64,000 bases of DNA, from contig CBFIHZ010000015.1 of the NCBI GenBank assembly GCA_965662545.1, positions 20,112 to 84,111 of the forward strand, given 5' to 3'. The translations under genes were made by a program, and so were the position numbers. The notes under the pieces were generated by a model. That model saw only the letters and a list, made by a program, of their open reading frames with translations, had not been told where the DNA came from and made no database searches. This document shows positions 54,636 through 63,748 of this stretch, piece by piece. The DNA comes from CPC320 sp002684375 (GTDB taxonomy: Bacteria; Pseudomonadota; Alphaproteobacteria; Rhodobacterales; Rhodobacteraceae). Positions within the stretch are counted from its first letter, which is position 1, and each line of letters begins with the position of its first letter.

Positions 54636-55469
54636 ATGCACTTATTCAAACATATGAAAGCACTTCTTTGCGCCTTATCTTTAGGCACATTCACAGCTAT
54701 CGCCACAATGACGCCCGTCGTTGCCGAGGGCGTTCTTGAAGATATCCAAAAACGTGGGTCATTACGGGTTGGTATGGCGACGTTTGTTCCATGGGCTATG
54801 CGTGATAAAGAGGGGAATTTGATAGGCTTTGAAATTGATGTGGCGACCAAAGTTGCCGCTGATATGGGGGTTGACGTTGAGTTCGTTCCCACTGCGTGGA
54901 GTGGCATTATACCCGCGCTTATTGCCAAAAAGTTTGATGTCATCATCGGTGGGATGTCAATCACCCCACAGCGTAACTTGACTGTGAATTTTACCCAACC
55001 CTATGCCCATTCTGGTCAACAGATGGCGGCCAATATTGAGCTTACTGACGGGTTTTCATCCCTGTCGGATTATAACAGTTCGTCGGTCACGATTTCCTGT
55101 CGGCGCGGCGCAACGCCGTGTAACACCGCATCAAAGATGTTCCCCAAAGCAACGATTTTAAGATTTGATGATGATGCACAGGCCTTTCAAGAGGTGGTCA
55201 ACGGCAACGCCCACGCAACAATATCCTCAGCACCAAAACCCACTTTTTGGTCAGAGGGGTATCCCGATAAGGTCCGTGTTGCCAACAACGGCGAAAATCT
55301 GACCCGCGGTGACGAGGCCTTTGCCATGCGCAAAGGTGATGCAGATGGGCTGAACTTTTTTTCAAACTGGATTTTGGTTAACACCTCTAACGGATGGCTG
55401 AAAGAAACCCATGACTATTGGTTCAAAGACCAATCCGCATGGAAAGACATGGTCGCGGTAGAGCAGTAA
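54636..55469 (+). CDS. Amino-acid-type ABC substrate-binding protein (SBP_bac_3)
   Basis: A 277-residue periplasmic binding protein with a signal peptide (ALLCALSLGTFTAIATM, cleavage near VVAEG). The family-3 start is VLEDIQKRGSLRVGMATFVPW, followed by NLIGFEIDVATKVAADMGVDVEFVPT. A cysteine pair (ISCRRGATPCN) may form a disulfide. It is followed by a stable hairpin. Confidence 0.9.
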   Translation: MHLFKHMKALLCALSLGTFTAIATMTPVVAEGVLEDIQKRGSLRVGMATFVPWAMRDKEGNLIGFEIDVATKVAADMGVDVEFVPTAWSGIIPALIAKKFDVIIGGMSITPQRNLTVNFTQPYAHSGQQMAANIELTDGFSSLSDYNSSSVTISCRRGATPCNTASKMFPKATILRFDDDAQAFQEVVNGNAHATISSAPKPTFWSEGYPDKVRVANNGENLTRGDEAFAMRKGDADGLNFFSNWILVNTSNGWLKETHDYWFKDQSAWKDMVAVEQ

Positions 55470-55483
55470 CTTACAAAAAGATT

Positions 55484-55510
55484 GAGCGCAGGATAAAGCC
55501 TGCGCTCTTT
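55484..55510 (+). terminator. Hairpin with T-run after the binding-protein gene
   Basis: A perfect 9-base-pair stem (GAGCGCAGG 55484-55492 with CCTGCGCTC 55499-55507), a 6-base loop and then TTT. It lies between the binding-protein gene and the second permease. It is probably a partial terminator or stabiliser that keeps binding-protein expression high, mirroring the hairpin at the same place in the other ABC operon. Confidence 0.7.
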
Positions 55511-55532
55511 CCCTGAGAACAAAGATTATATA

Positions 55533-56438
55533 ATGGCCAAAAGACCATCCGCACCCGCGGTGCCCCGTAAAAGACTAACAGTGACAGATTACACTTTATT
55601 TGCGGGTGTTATAGTTCTGATATTTTTCTCGATCTATCGGGTCAACGACGTGCTGGTCTATAATTGGAATTGGCAGCGCGTGCTGTCATTTGTTGTGCGA
55701 TTTGACCCAGAGACCGGGTCTTATTCGGCAAATTTGCTATGGTACGGTCTGATGACTACCGTGCGGCTTGCATTTTGGGCAACCGTATTGGCCGCAATAA
55801 TCGGTTTAATTGTTGGGTATTGGAGAACCTGTAACAATTTGACCCTAAGAATTATCAGCCGCGGATATGTTGAATTGATCCGCAATATCCCGCCACTGGT
55901 GTTTATCTTTATTTTTTTCTTTTTCATCTCTAGCCAGATTTTCCCGGCTTTGGGTTTTGACAATATCGATCGCGAAAGTGTTTTGGTCGACAATGTGCTG
56001 TTTCGCATTTTTTTCGGGGATGTACGCCTGTTTTCCAATTTTCTAGCAGGTGTTTTATGTCTGGCGATGTTTGAAGCGGCCTATATCGCGGAAATCGTGC
56101 GTGCAGGCATACAGTCTATAGGCAAAGACCAATGGGAGGCGGCAAGAGCCATTGGTCTGTCCCGTTTTAATGTACTGCGAGATGTGATTTTGCCGCAGGC
56201 GGGTCGCAAGATTCTGCCGCCTCTCGCTGGGCAGTTCATTACACTGATTAAAGACAGCTCAATCGTGTCTCTGATCTCGATACAAGAGCTGACTTTCTTG
56301 GCTACAGAGGTCGCGTCATCAACAACAAAAGTATTTGAAACATGGATCTTGGTCGGCGGTATGTATTTTTGCATCTGCTTTGGTTTCGCAGTGCTGTTTG
56401 GCTGGCTTGAACGTCGCGCCAGACGCAGCTTTAAATAG
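55533..56438 (+). CDS. Polar amino-acid ABC permease (HisQ/M-type), second
   Basis: A 301-residue permease. The core is MTTVRLAFWATVLAAIIGLIVGYWR, and the EAA-loop is EAARAIGLSRFNVLRDVILPQAGR. A periplasmic insert between the helices (SQIFPALGFDNIDRESVLVDN) is typical of the two-permease amino-acid systems. It ends 10 bases before the ATPase start. Confidence 0.9.
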   Translation: MAKRPSAPAVPRKRLTVTDYTLFAGVIVLIFFSIYRVNDVLVYNWNWQRVLSFVVRFDPETGSYSANLLWYGLMTTVRLAFWATVLAAIIGLIVGYWRTCNNLTLRIISRGYVELIRNIPPLVFIFIFFFFISSQIFPALGFDNIDRESVLVDNVLFRIFFGDVRLFSNFLAGVLCLAMFEAAYIAEIVRAGIQSIGKDQWEAARAIGLSRFNVLRDVILPQAGRKILPPLAGQFITLIKDSSIVSLISIQELTFLATEVASSTTKVFETWILVGGMYFCICFGFAVLFGWLERRARRSFK

Positions 56439-56448
56439 GAAAACCACC

Positions 56449-57201
56449 ATGGGTGAGCAAATCGAAAAACCACTGGTCAGCATCTCAGGTCTCAGTAAGT
56501 GGTACGAGGATTTCAACGCGCTGCATGAAATCAACCTGACAGTTTCAATGGGTGAGAAGCTGGTCATATGCGGCCCTTCTGGATCGGGAAAATCGACCCT
56601 GATACGCTGTATCAACCAGTTAGAGGCCCATCAAAAAGGCACCATTATTGTCGATGGGCTTGAGGTGACGCCTGAGATGAAAAACCTCGAAGCTATCCGT
56701 CGCGATATCGGCATGGTTTTTCAGAATTTTAACCTATTTCCCCATAAAACTATTTTGGAAAACCTTACACTTGGCCCAATTCGCAACCGCGGCGTTTCGC
56801 TTAAAGATGCAGAAGTTTTGGCAATGCAGTATCTCGAAAAAGTACAGATCGCAGAGCAAGCTCACAAATACCCTGCACAATTATCGGGCGGCCAGCAACA
56901 GCGTGTCGCTATTGCCCGGGCGCTTTGTATGACGCCAAAGATCATGCTGTTTGATGAGCCAACCTCAGCGCTTGATCCAGAAATGATCGCTGGAGTTCTG
57001 GACGTTATGGTTCAGCTTGCAGATGAGGGTATGACGATGATTTGTGTGACCCATGAGATGGGGTTCGCTCGTAAAATAGCCGACCGGATCGTATTTATGG
57101 ACGAGGGCGAAATTATTGAAATCGCGACCCCGGCGGTATTTTTCAGCGCACCAGAAAGTGAACGCGCTAAGCTCTTTCTCAGTCAAGTCCTCGGACATTA
57201 A
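56449..57201 (+). CDS. Polar amino-acid ABC ATPase (GlnQ-type)
   Basis: A 250-residue ATPase. Walker A is ICGPSGSGKSTLIRCINQLE, the signature is LSGGQQQRVAIARALC, and Walker B is IMLFDEPTSALDPE. The start at 56449 (MGEQIEKPLVSISGLSK) is chosen over the in-frame ATG at 56335, which lies within the previous gene. Confidence 0.93.
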   Translation: MGEQIEKPLVSISGLSKWYEDFNALHEINLTVSMGEKLVICGPSGSGKSTLIRCINQLEAHQKGTIIVDGLEVTPEMKNLEAIRRDIGMVFQNFNLFPHKTILENLTLGPIRNRGVSLKDAEVLAMQYLEKVQIAEQAHKYPAQLSGGQQQRVAIARALCMTPKIMLFDEPTSALDPEMIAGVLDVMVQLADEGMTMICVTHEMGFARKIADRIVFMDEGEIIEIATPAVFFSAPESERAKLFLSQVLGH

Positions 57202-57506
57202 TCTCGGACTTCACAATTCGTCCCAGTAATGAGCTGCCGGCAATCGTCTAAAGTCAGCCGTGACAGGTGTCGAAATGCGAAAGGTCGCACCATTAAACTG
57301 CAGGGTCTGTTTCACGCCTTTGCAATGACAAATGGCATAAATCAGTTGACAGACCATTCCAGACGCAGAACATGGATGCGTCAGGAGTATTTAAAAACGA
57401 GGGGTCCATTGCAATGAGCCTTTGTAATTTCTGCCGTTATTAACGCGACAAAACCTACCAAATCCAACCTTAAATTCCCAATTAAAAGACATGAGAGGCC
57501 ACAAAC
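57202..57506. other. Intergenic between the ABC operon and the MttB-family gene
   Basis: No gene or strong terminator is recognised. The two transcription units may be joined or separate. Confidence 0.4.
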
Positions 57507-59078
57507 GTGCAGTCGGATATTAAACCTAGTCGCGCAAGGCGTGGATCACGGGGGCGTAAAGGGAATAAGCGCGCAAATGCGACGGGCTTGCAGCAAATTG
57601 CATGGCAAGTCCCCAAGAATACAGACACCCCGATCGCGCCGTTACCGCCTGAAGGGGTTGCCGCAATTCATCATACCGCCATGCGTATTCTTGAAGAAGT
57701 CGGCGTTGAGTTTCTCAACCTAGAGGCGGTCGACACCCTGCGACAGGCCGGTTGTACGATCTTAAACGAGACGCGGGATGGTGCGTTGGTCAAGATGGAT
57801 CGCGCCTTTGTTATGGATAAAATAGCTCACGCGCCTGCGAAATTTTTGATCACTCCGCGCAATCTTGACCGTCAGATCATCATCGGCGGTCAAAACATGG
57901 TGTTTGGATCTATTGCCTCCCCGCCCAACTGTTCGGATTTGGATCGTGGCAGACGGCCCGGTGACAGGCAAAGTCACCAGGACTTGGTGAAATTATCGCA
58001 GTTTTTCAACTGCATTCATTTTATAGGCGGGTATCCCGTAGAACCCGTAGACAGCCATGCATCGGTGCGCCATCTGGATTGCCTGCACGATCAGCTGACG
58101 CTAAGCGACAAAGTGGTGCATGCTTATTCACTGGGGGCAGGGCGCGTTGATGATGTCATTGAGATGGTGCGCATTGCCGGGGGCTTGACTGAACAAGAAT
58201 TTGCACAGACGCCACGAATGTTCACCAATATTAATTCCACCTCGCCGCTCAAGCATGATTTTCCCATGTTGGATGGGCTGATGCGTTTGTCACGCTGTGG
58301 GCAACCGACGATTGTTACACCATTTACATTGGCAGGGGCCATGTCACCCATAACTTTGGCGGGCACCGTGGCGCAGTCTATTGCCGAGGCGCTCTGTGCC
58401 ATTGTCTTGATCCAAATAATTAATCCCGGTTGCCCTTGCGCAATTGGTACTTTCAGCTCCAATGTCGACATGAAAACTGGCGCTCCGGCTTTTGGAACGC
58501 CGGAATATATGCGCGCGACCCAAATGACAGGACAAATGGCCCGTTTTTATAGATTGCCTTTGCGGGCCTCAAATACCTGTGTGTCGAATGCGCCTGACAA
58601 CCAAGCGACTTGGGAAAGCTCTAGTTCGTTATCTGCGGCCCTCACTTCCGGTACGCACATGGTGTATCACGCCGCGGGGTGGCTTGAGGGGGGGCTCTGC
58701 GCCTCGTATGAAAAATTGGTCATGGATTGCGAGCAAGTGCAGCAAATGATCAAATATATGCAACCCGTGACCTATGGTGAAAGTGAACTGGCCTTTGATG
58801 CGATTGTCGAGGTTGGCCAAGGTGGGCATTTCTTTGGGACACAGCACACGCAAGACCGGTATGAGACGGCATTTTACAGCCCGTTTCTATCTGATTGGTC
58901 GAATTTTGAAAACTGGGAAGACCGAGGAAGTGTTTTGACCGTTGAACGCGCACATCGGATTTGGAAACAAATTTTGAAAGATTTCGAAGCTCCTGCAATG
59001 GATATTGCCATTCGCGAGGAGCTTGATGCATTTGTTGCAAGGCGAAAAAGTGAAGGCGGCGTCGCAACCGATTTTTGA
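57507..59078 (+). CDS. Non-pyrrolysine trimethylamine-methyltransferase (MttB)-family protein
   Basis: A 523-residue MttB-superfamily protein. The N-terminal tail is basic (SRARRGSRGRKGNKRANA) and the barrel follows (AIHHTAMRILEEVGVEFLNLEAV). There is no in-frame TAG, so it is the non-Pyl form, like glycine-betaine or proline-betaine methyltransferases that need a corrinoid partner. No corrinoid protein is encoded nearby. The start is a GTG. Its pairing with an amino-acid-type importer suggests use of a quaternary amine. The substrate is unknown. Confidence 0.85.
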   Translation: MQSDIKPSRARRGSRGRKGNKRANATGLQQIAWQVPKNTDTPIAPLPPEGVAAIHHTAMRILEEVGVEFLNLEAVDTLRQAGCTILNETRDGALVKMDRAFVMDKIAHAPAKFLITPRNLDRQIIIGGQNMVFGSIASPPNCSDLDRGRRPGDRQSHQDLVKLSQFFNCIHFIGGYPVEPVDSHASVRHLDCLHDQLTLSDKVVHAYSLGAGRVDDVIEMVRIAGGLTEQEFAQTPRMFTNINSTSPLKHDFPMLDGLMRLSRCGQPTIVTPFTLAGAMSPITLAGTVAQSIAEALCAIVLIQIINPGCPCAIGTFSSNVDMKTGAPAFGTPEYMRATQMTGQMARFYRLPLRASNTCVSNAPDNQATWESSSSLSAALTSGTHMVYHAAGWLEGGLCASYEKLVMDCEQVQQMIKYMQPVTYGESELAFDAIVEVGQGGHFFGTQHTQDRYETAFYSPFLSDWSNFENWEDRGSVLTVERAHRIWKQILKDFEAPAMDIAIREELDAFVARRKSEGGVATDF

Positions 59079-59881
59079 TGGGTTCAAATGCGCCTATTTA
59101 TAGAGACAGGCGCGTCTTTGGCTTGATCCGCAGGTTTTAGCTCCAGTTCCCAAGTGGATCCGGTACACGCATTTGCGGTTCCAGCCGTAGCCCTGCACGG
59201 CGCACCCGACTATAAATATCCACAGAATATATCTTCCGTCCTCCGAATAAACGAAGGGCACAAACTGGCGGGGTTTTGCTCCGCTACAACTGCGGTAAGT
59301 CGCAGCTGTTTCTGCGGACCATTATTGCTGTGCGTTTTACATGAGCCAAATCAAACCCAGTTCAAGCAGCCGTTGATTCTGAAAACCCTAGCGACAGGCA
59401 CAGCGAGAGCATGACAAAAGGTATGTTGTGTAGATTGACGATGAAGGACCGGATTAAAATAAAGAGCCATGGTCATAGCATTGAGTTGGCCATACTAAAA
59501 GCTTGGTAGAAGCCGGGCGAAAATTTTGGGGTTTTCGGGATGGCGCATGAAGATATCTTTTTTTAAACTTTCTTCAGGGGATAAATTTTAGACATTAGTT
59601 TATCAATAACAATAATTTATATGATTACCTAACTGCTTACATGTAAGTTAATATTATATTATACTCTCGGTCCACAGTTCGAAATACAATTTAAAATATT
59701 AAATAATGTCCTATTATTTCCAAGTAGCCACTCCGTTTATCACTTGCACGTTATATACCTTTAAGTATTAGTTGTATCACTTTATATTGTAAATTATTGT
59801 CTCTTTAGGATATATCTTTAAGTTTATCAAAATAGACGGGTGTATCCTGTTGTAACTGAACAAAACAGAGGAAAGATAAAA
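59079..59881. other. Long AT-rich intergenic region upstream of the double-glycine peptide
   Basis: A hairpin (GCGCCT 59093-59098 / AGGCGC) shortly after the MttB-family stop is a possible terminator. From about 59540 to 59830 the DNA is extremely AT-rich and contains no gene. That AT-rich part probably holds the promoter of the peptide gene and may have a foreign origin. Confidence 0.45.
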
Positions 59882-60037
59882 ATGAAAGAACTAAGTGTTC
59901 AAGAACAAACGACAGTAACCGGTGGGATGTCATGGGAAATTGCCGCGCTCGTTTTGGGCCTTGTGGGCGCCGGTGCCACCGCAGCAGGGGAGGCTCAACA
60001 AAACAATCTCTGGAAAAACTGGGGCGGTTCAAATTAG
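59882..60037 (+). CDS. Double-glycine leader peptide (bacteriocin/microcin-like)
   Basis: A 51-residue peptide preceded by AGAGGAAAG at good spacing. The first 15 residues (MKELSVQEQTTVTGG) match a class II bacteriocin/microcin leader: Leu-Ser, Glu, then hydrophobic-x-Gly-Gly. Cleavage after GG would release a 36-residue peptide with a small-residue hydrophobic core (ALVLGLVGAGATAAGEA) and a Trp/Asn tail (NNLWKNWGGSN). There is no cysteine. Export by a C39-peptidase ABC transporter would be expected, but no such transporter or immunity gene is in the window. Confidence 0.75.
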   Translation: MKELSVQEQTTVTGGMSWEIAALVLGLVGAGATAAGEAQQNNLWKNWGGSN

Positions 60038-60045
60038 CTTGATTT

Positions 60046-60064
60046 TCGGGTGCTAAAAACCCGA
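60046..60064 (+). terminator. Possible terminator after the peptide gene
   Basis: TCGGGT (60046-60051) pairs with ACCCGA (60059-60064) around a 7-base loop, just past the peptide stop. The T-run after it is poor on the plus strand, so it is a weak or bidirectional signal at best. Confidence 0.4.
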
Positions 60065-60233
60065 CTTACAATTACGTCAAAGGTGAGTTGTGAGCCCAGT
60101 CTTAACCTTGGTGATATCCGCAGCATTGCTTGCTAATGGCGGGAAGCAGACCTTTGCTGCCGGTGAGCATCACTGACTGCATTGCGGACGGATTTGTCCT
60201 CTACTGCGACATCCCGAGTGCCCGAACATAGCA

Positions 60234-61241
60234 CTAAGTTGTTCCGCGCGCGACCAGTTTGTAGCCCAGATCGATGACCTTGTTTGCTCTTCCGGCGTCC
60301 GGATCTAGAAGCGCTTTAGCGGTTGCAACTCCGATTTCCATTCCGGGAACTTCAATCGTGGTCAGGTCAAAACCTGATTGCGTTGACATTTCAAACCCGC
60401 CAAATCCCGCGACAGCAAGGTCTTTAGGTACTTCGACATTGCGCCTTCTTGCCTCACAAAGGACACCCAATGCCACCTGGTCGCTAACACACATCACCCC
60501 GTCAATTTTTGGAGTTTCGTTCAGACATCCTTCAAAAAATGCAGCGCCAAGTTCGATCCCTGATAGCAAGTCTTGATCTTCGTTTGGCCATGTGATCGGC
60601 ACCATGCCAGAATCTCTGAGGGCTGCGATATACCCATCGCGGCGACGGCACCCACGCTCATTTTTAGGCTCATGTCCCCCAAGAAAAGCGATGTTCTTTC
60701 TGCCACCATCGATCAGATGACGCCCCATGTCGTATCCCGCCCGAAAGTTTGAAAAGCCAACAGCTATATCGAGGGGCGTGGACGGCAGCTGCCAAATCTC
60801 GACAACGGGAATGCTCACCGATTCGACAAGCTTTGAGACACCAGCGGAATGAGTTGTGCTTGTCAGAACAATCCCGTCCGGTCGGCGCGCGAGCAGTGCG
60901 CGCAACGCATCTTCCTCAACGTCCGGATCGTAGTTAGTGCTTGTCAAAAGCAGTTCGTATCCGGCCGCCCGAAGGGTGCTAGACAAGCCATCCAAAGTTT
61001 GTGCGAAGACCGAGTCATTTATCGTGGATACGATTGCTCCGAACACCCGGCTTTTGCTCGAGGATAACGCGCCGGCGGTGTTGTCGGGAACATATCCGAG
61101 TTCCTCTATCGCCTTTAGGACCCGTTTGCGTTTTGGCTCCGAAACTTTTTGGGGGGTTCGTAAGACCCGAGACACCGTAATCGTTCCCACATTGGCAAGA
61201 TTGGCGACATCCTTCATTGTAACCCACTTTTCCTTACCCAA
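60234..61241 (-). CDS. LacI-family transcriptional regulator (GntR-like subgroup)
   Basis: A 335-residue LacI-family repressor. The helix-turn-helix is TMKDVANLANVGTITVSRVLRTP with the hinge SSSKSRVFGAIVST. The effector domain contains GFSNFRAGYDMGRHLIDGGRKNIAFLGG and CVSDQVALGVLCEARRR. It is divergent from the PhyH gene, and the gap contains two palindromic LacI-type operators. The effector is unknown. Confidence 0.9.
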   Translation of the reverse strand: MGKEKWVTMKDVANLANVGTITVSRVLRTPQKVSEPKRKRVLKAIEELGYVPDNTAGALSSSKSRVFGAIVSTINDSVFAQTLDGLSSTLRAAGYELLLTSTNYDPDVEEDALRALLARRPDGIVLTSTTHSAGVSKLVESVSIPVVEIWQLPSTPLDIAVGFSNFRAGYDMGRHLIDGGRKNIAFLGGHEPKNERGCRRRDGYIAALRDSGMVPITWPNEDQDLLSGIELGAAFFEGCLNETPKIDGVMCVSDQVALGVLCEARRRNVEVPKDLAVAGFGGFEMSTQSGFDLTTIEVPGMEIGVATAKALLDPDAGRANKVIDLGYKLVARGTT

Positions 61242-61293
61242 GGTTCGGCTCCTGCGTTGTGATCTGCGTTCTTATTGACTGGTTCAATAAACC

Positions 61294-61331
61294 TTGGTAT
61301 CGATACCAAATCAAGAATGGTATCGATACCA
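61294..61331. promoter_or_regulatory. Twin LacI-type operators
   Basis: TTGGTATCGATACCAA (61294-61309) is a perfect 16-base palindrome, and TGGTATCGATACCA (61318-61331) is a second copy with a perfect 14-base core. Their centres are 23 bases apart. A central CG in a palindrome is typical of LacI-family sites. They sit before the PhyH-family gene and close to the regulator gene, so both are probably controlled. Confidence 0.85.
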
Positions 61332-61362
61332 AAAAATAATGTTCACACAGAGAGGAACCGCA

Positions 61363-62256
61363 ATGCTTACCAGCGAACAGATTGAGTCCTATTTCGAGAG
61401 TGGATATCTTCTTGTCGAGGATGTCGTGACGCCAGAACAGCTTCAACGCATGCAGGATATCACGCATGAATTCATAGATCGCGCACGACATGTGACCAAA
61501 AGCAATGACGTCTATGACCTGGACGTCGGGCACAATTCTGAAACACCGAAGCTGACCCGGATCAAATTGCCTCACAAGCAGCATCCATTTTTTGCGGAAG
61601 TTTTGAAGAATTCTGGGATCACGGAGGTCTTGCGGCAGCTGGTTGGAGCAAACGCAGTGCTTCAAACATCAAAACTGAACGCGAAGGCGCCCGGTGGCGG
61701 GGCTGCCGTCGAGTGGCATCAGGACTGGGCCTTTTATCCCCATACAAATGACGACATGTTGGCCTTTGGCGTCTTTTTGGAAGATGTCACCGAGGAAAAT
61801 GGCCCGCTTCAGGTTATTCCGGGTAGCCACAAAGGACCGGTTTTGAACCACAACAGCGCCAACAGTATTTTCTGCGGCGCCGTGGACCCGTCTGACCCAG
61901 ACTTTCAGATTGAGAAGGCAGTCACGATAACCGGCAAGGCCGGCAGCATGTCTGTCCACCACGCGCGGACTTTGCACGGCTCAGCGGCGAATGTCTCTGA
62001 TCACGCAAGGCTGATGCTGTTCTACGAATGCTGCGCGGCAGATGCGTGGCCGCTTATGGGCGGTTCTGCCTACATACAGCGCCTGTCGCAGCAAGAGCAA
62101 TGGGACGACCTTCTGGACAGAATGATCATTGGAGAACCTGTTCTCCAACCTCGCATGAAAGAAGTTCCTGTTCGATTGCCCTATCCACCGGCGGCTGATG
62201 TTGGCTCTATCTTCCAAGTGCAGAAGACAGGTGGCGCAAAAAGCGCTTTTGCTTGA
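61363..62256 (+). CDS. Phytanoyl-CoA dioxygenase (PhyH)-family oxygenase
   Basis: A 297-residue Fe(II)/2-oxoglutarate oxygenase. The metal motif His-x-Asp is in VEWHQDWAFYPHTNDD. The distal His and the 2OG-binding Arg are in VHHARTLHGSAANVSDHARLMLFYE. PLQVIPGSHKGP is typical of PhyH. The start at 61363 (MLTSEQIESYFESGY) follows AGAGGAA; the upstream frame overlaps the operators. It would hydroxylate a small molecule, possibly one sensed by the LacI regulator. Confidence 0.9.
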   Translation: MLTSEQIESYFESGYLLVEDVVTPEQLQRMQDITHEFIDRARHVTKSNDVYDLDVGHNSETPKLTRIKLPHKQHPFFAEVLKNSGITEVLRQLVGANAVLQTSKLNAKAPGGGAAVEWHQDWAFYPHTNDDMLAFGVFLEDVTEENGPLQVIPGSHKGPVLNHNSANSIFCGAVDPSDPDFQIEKAVTITGKAGSMSVHHARTLHGSAANVSDHARLMLFYECCAADAWPLMGGSAYIQRLSQQEQWDDLLDRMIIGEPVLQPRMKEVPVRLPYPPAADVGSIFQVQKTGGAKSAFA

Positions 62257-62485
62257 CGGGGAAGCGCGAAGCCCATTTTATTGTTAGCCCGACAACGGCC
62301 CTTGGTCTGTTCGAGATCAAAGTCATCCAGTGTGTAGTGTGCATGCACGCTGGCCGCATCGATTGACTATTCTAAAAGCCGGGCTTGCTGTCGCTTTGTC
62401 AAAATGATTTTTCTTGGCGTGAATATGTTCCCCTCGATCAAATGGCAAAAAGGGACAATAACTAGGTCAACAAAAACAAGCCATT

Positions 62486-63147
62486 ATGACCGCTCAAACC
62501 ACACCAGTTCTATTGGGACATAAATCACCTGCGCAAATGAAGCGGGAGGTGATTTATGTGCGCGTCTCAACTTTCGATCAGTCCTGCGAACGGCAGATTG
62601 CCGATCTGACAGAATTCGCCGCCCGGGCTGAGTATGACGTGCTGGACATCCACAAGGAAACGAACTCCGGCACCAAGACCAACCCCCACCCGCGCAATCA
62701 GGTCATGACTCTGGCGCAGGCTAGAAAAATTGACGCGGTGTTGGTGGGTGAACTCGGCCAGTGGAGCCGATTCACCCAAGACCTGCTCGACACGCAGAAC
62801 CAACTGGCTGGCTGGAATGTCTCTGTCGTCGCCATGAACGGAATGACGTTTGAACGCGAAAGTCCCCATGGACGTATGATGGCCACCGTGTTCGCAGGCA
62901 TCGCCCAGTTTGAACGCGACCTCATGAGCGAGCCCATCAATCCGGCCTCGCTGCCGTCAAAGCGCGCGGCAACAAGCGGGGCCGACACCCCGGTAAACGC
63001 CCGAAGTCAGAACGCCTCGCCCCAAAAGTCATCGCCCTTATCAAAGAGGGCCGATCTTACAGATGGATCGCCTGCGACCTGGGCATCAGCAAAAATACCG
63101 TCCTGGCAATTGCGCAACACTCTCTCGTAAAGGACAGTTCAACGTAG
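62486..63147 (+). pseudogene. Frameshifted serine recombinase (resolvase family)
   Basis: The N-terminal catalytic domain is intact: Ser in VIYVRVSTFDQSCERQIADL, then HGRMMATVFAGIAQFERDLMSE. After about 62940 the expected reading moves to another frame. There the C-terminal DNA-binding part is clear: RGNKRGRHPGKRPKSER, then EGRSYRWIACDLGISKNTV to the TAG at 63145. A single missing base in ATCAATCC explains it. Without repair the product lacks its helix-turn-helix and is probably inactive. Confidence 0.8.
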
Positions 63148-63153
63148 ATGGTT

Positions 63154-63576
63154 ATGCAACTGAAAGACAAAAGGGGTGTATTTTCTGCGACTTCGTAAAT
63201 AGAAATGCATCGGGCCATTTGATTTACGAAGATCGGCATGTCGCCGGATTACTCTCTTTGGAGGGGCACCCCCTCATCGTTCCCAAACCGCACTTCGCAG
63301 ATGTATTTGAGCTGGATGAGATATACGCCGCCACAGTCATGCAAGCTGCTGTGCGCGTGGCAAAGGCAACAAAAATCGCAACACAGTGCGATGGCATAAA
63401 CCTCGTTCAATCCAACGGAACCGCCGCAGGGCAGGATCTGTTCCACTTCCACCTACACATAACCAAGATTTCAGCACGACGACGTCAAAATGAGTTTGGA
63501 TGCGAGAGCAATTGACGACGAAATCCGAACAAAAACCAGCGCCGCGATCACACAGCAGCTCGACAAATTCCTCTAG
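63154..63576 (+). pseudogene. HIT-family protein with two compensating frameshifts
   Basis: An ATG at 63154 (MQLKDK) begins in one frame. The body lies in another (CIFCDFVNRNASGHLIYEDRHVAG through the HIT motif LFHFHLHI). The C-terminus returns to the first frame (DDVKMSLDARAIDDEIR, ending QQLDKFL). Shifts are near 63167-63174 (AAAAGGGG run) and 63461-63470. The His-triad motif is intact. The start of the middle frame has no good codon. Either a real pseudogene or sequencing errors in a HIT hydrolase gene. Confidence 0.75.
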
Positions 63577-63748
63577 CGCAGGATTCCGCCCCTTTCTTGA
63601 TGCGCCCGCGATATTCCGCATAGACCTTCTGGCGGCGATCTTTGTTCGTCGCTGACAGGTCTTTCCATTCTTGGCGGTGTCTGAACTTTTGAGCCTCGCC
63701 CAAATCCTTCAACACCGATGCAGGGTGCATTTTATCCTTGGAACGCAA
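63548..63748 (-). CDS. Small charged hypothetical protein
   Basis: A 66-residue frame beginning at TTG (SKDKMHPASVLKDLGEAQ) with many charged residues (FRHRQEWKDLSATNKDRRQKVYAEYR). An upstream in-frame extension is similar in composition but has no start codon. It overlaps the 3' end of the HIT pseudogene on the other strand. No family is recognised; it could be part of a mobile-element cargo. Confidence 0.35.
   Translation of the reverse strand: MRSKDKMHPASVLKDLGEAQKFRHRQEWKDLSATNKDRRQKVYAEYRGRIKKGAESCARGICRAAV

Noticed and set aside
59154..59414. 86-codon open frame after the MttB-family gene
   Set aside because: No motif, no ribosome-binding site and no good start context.
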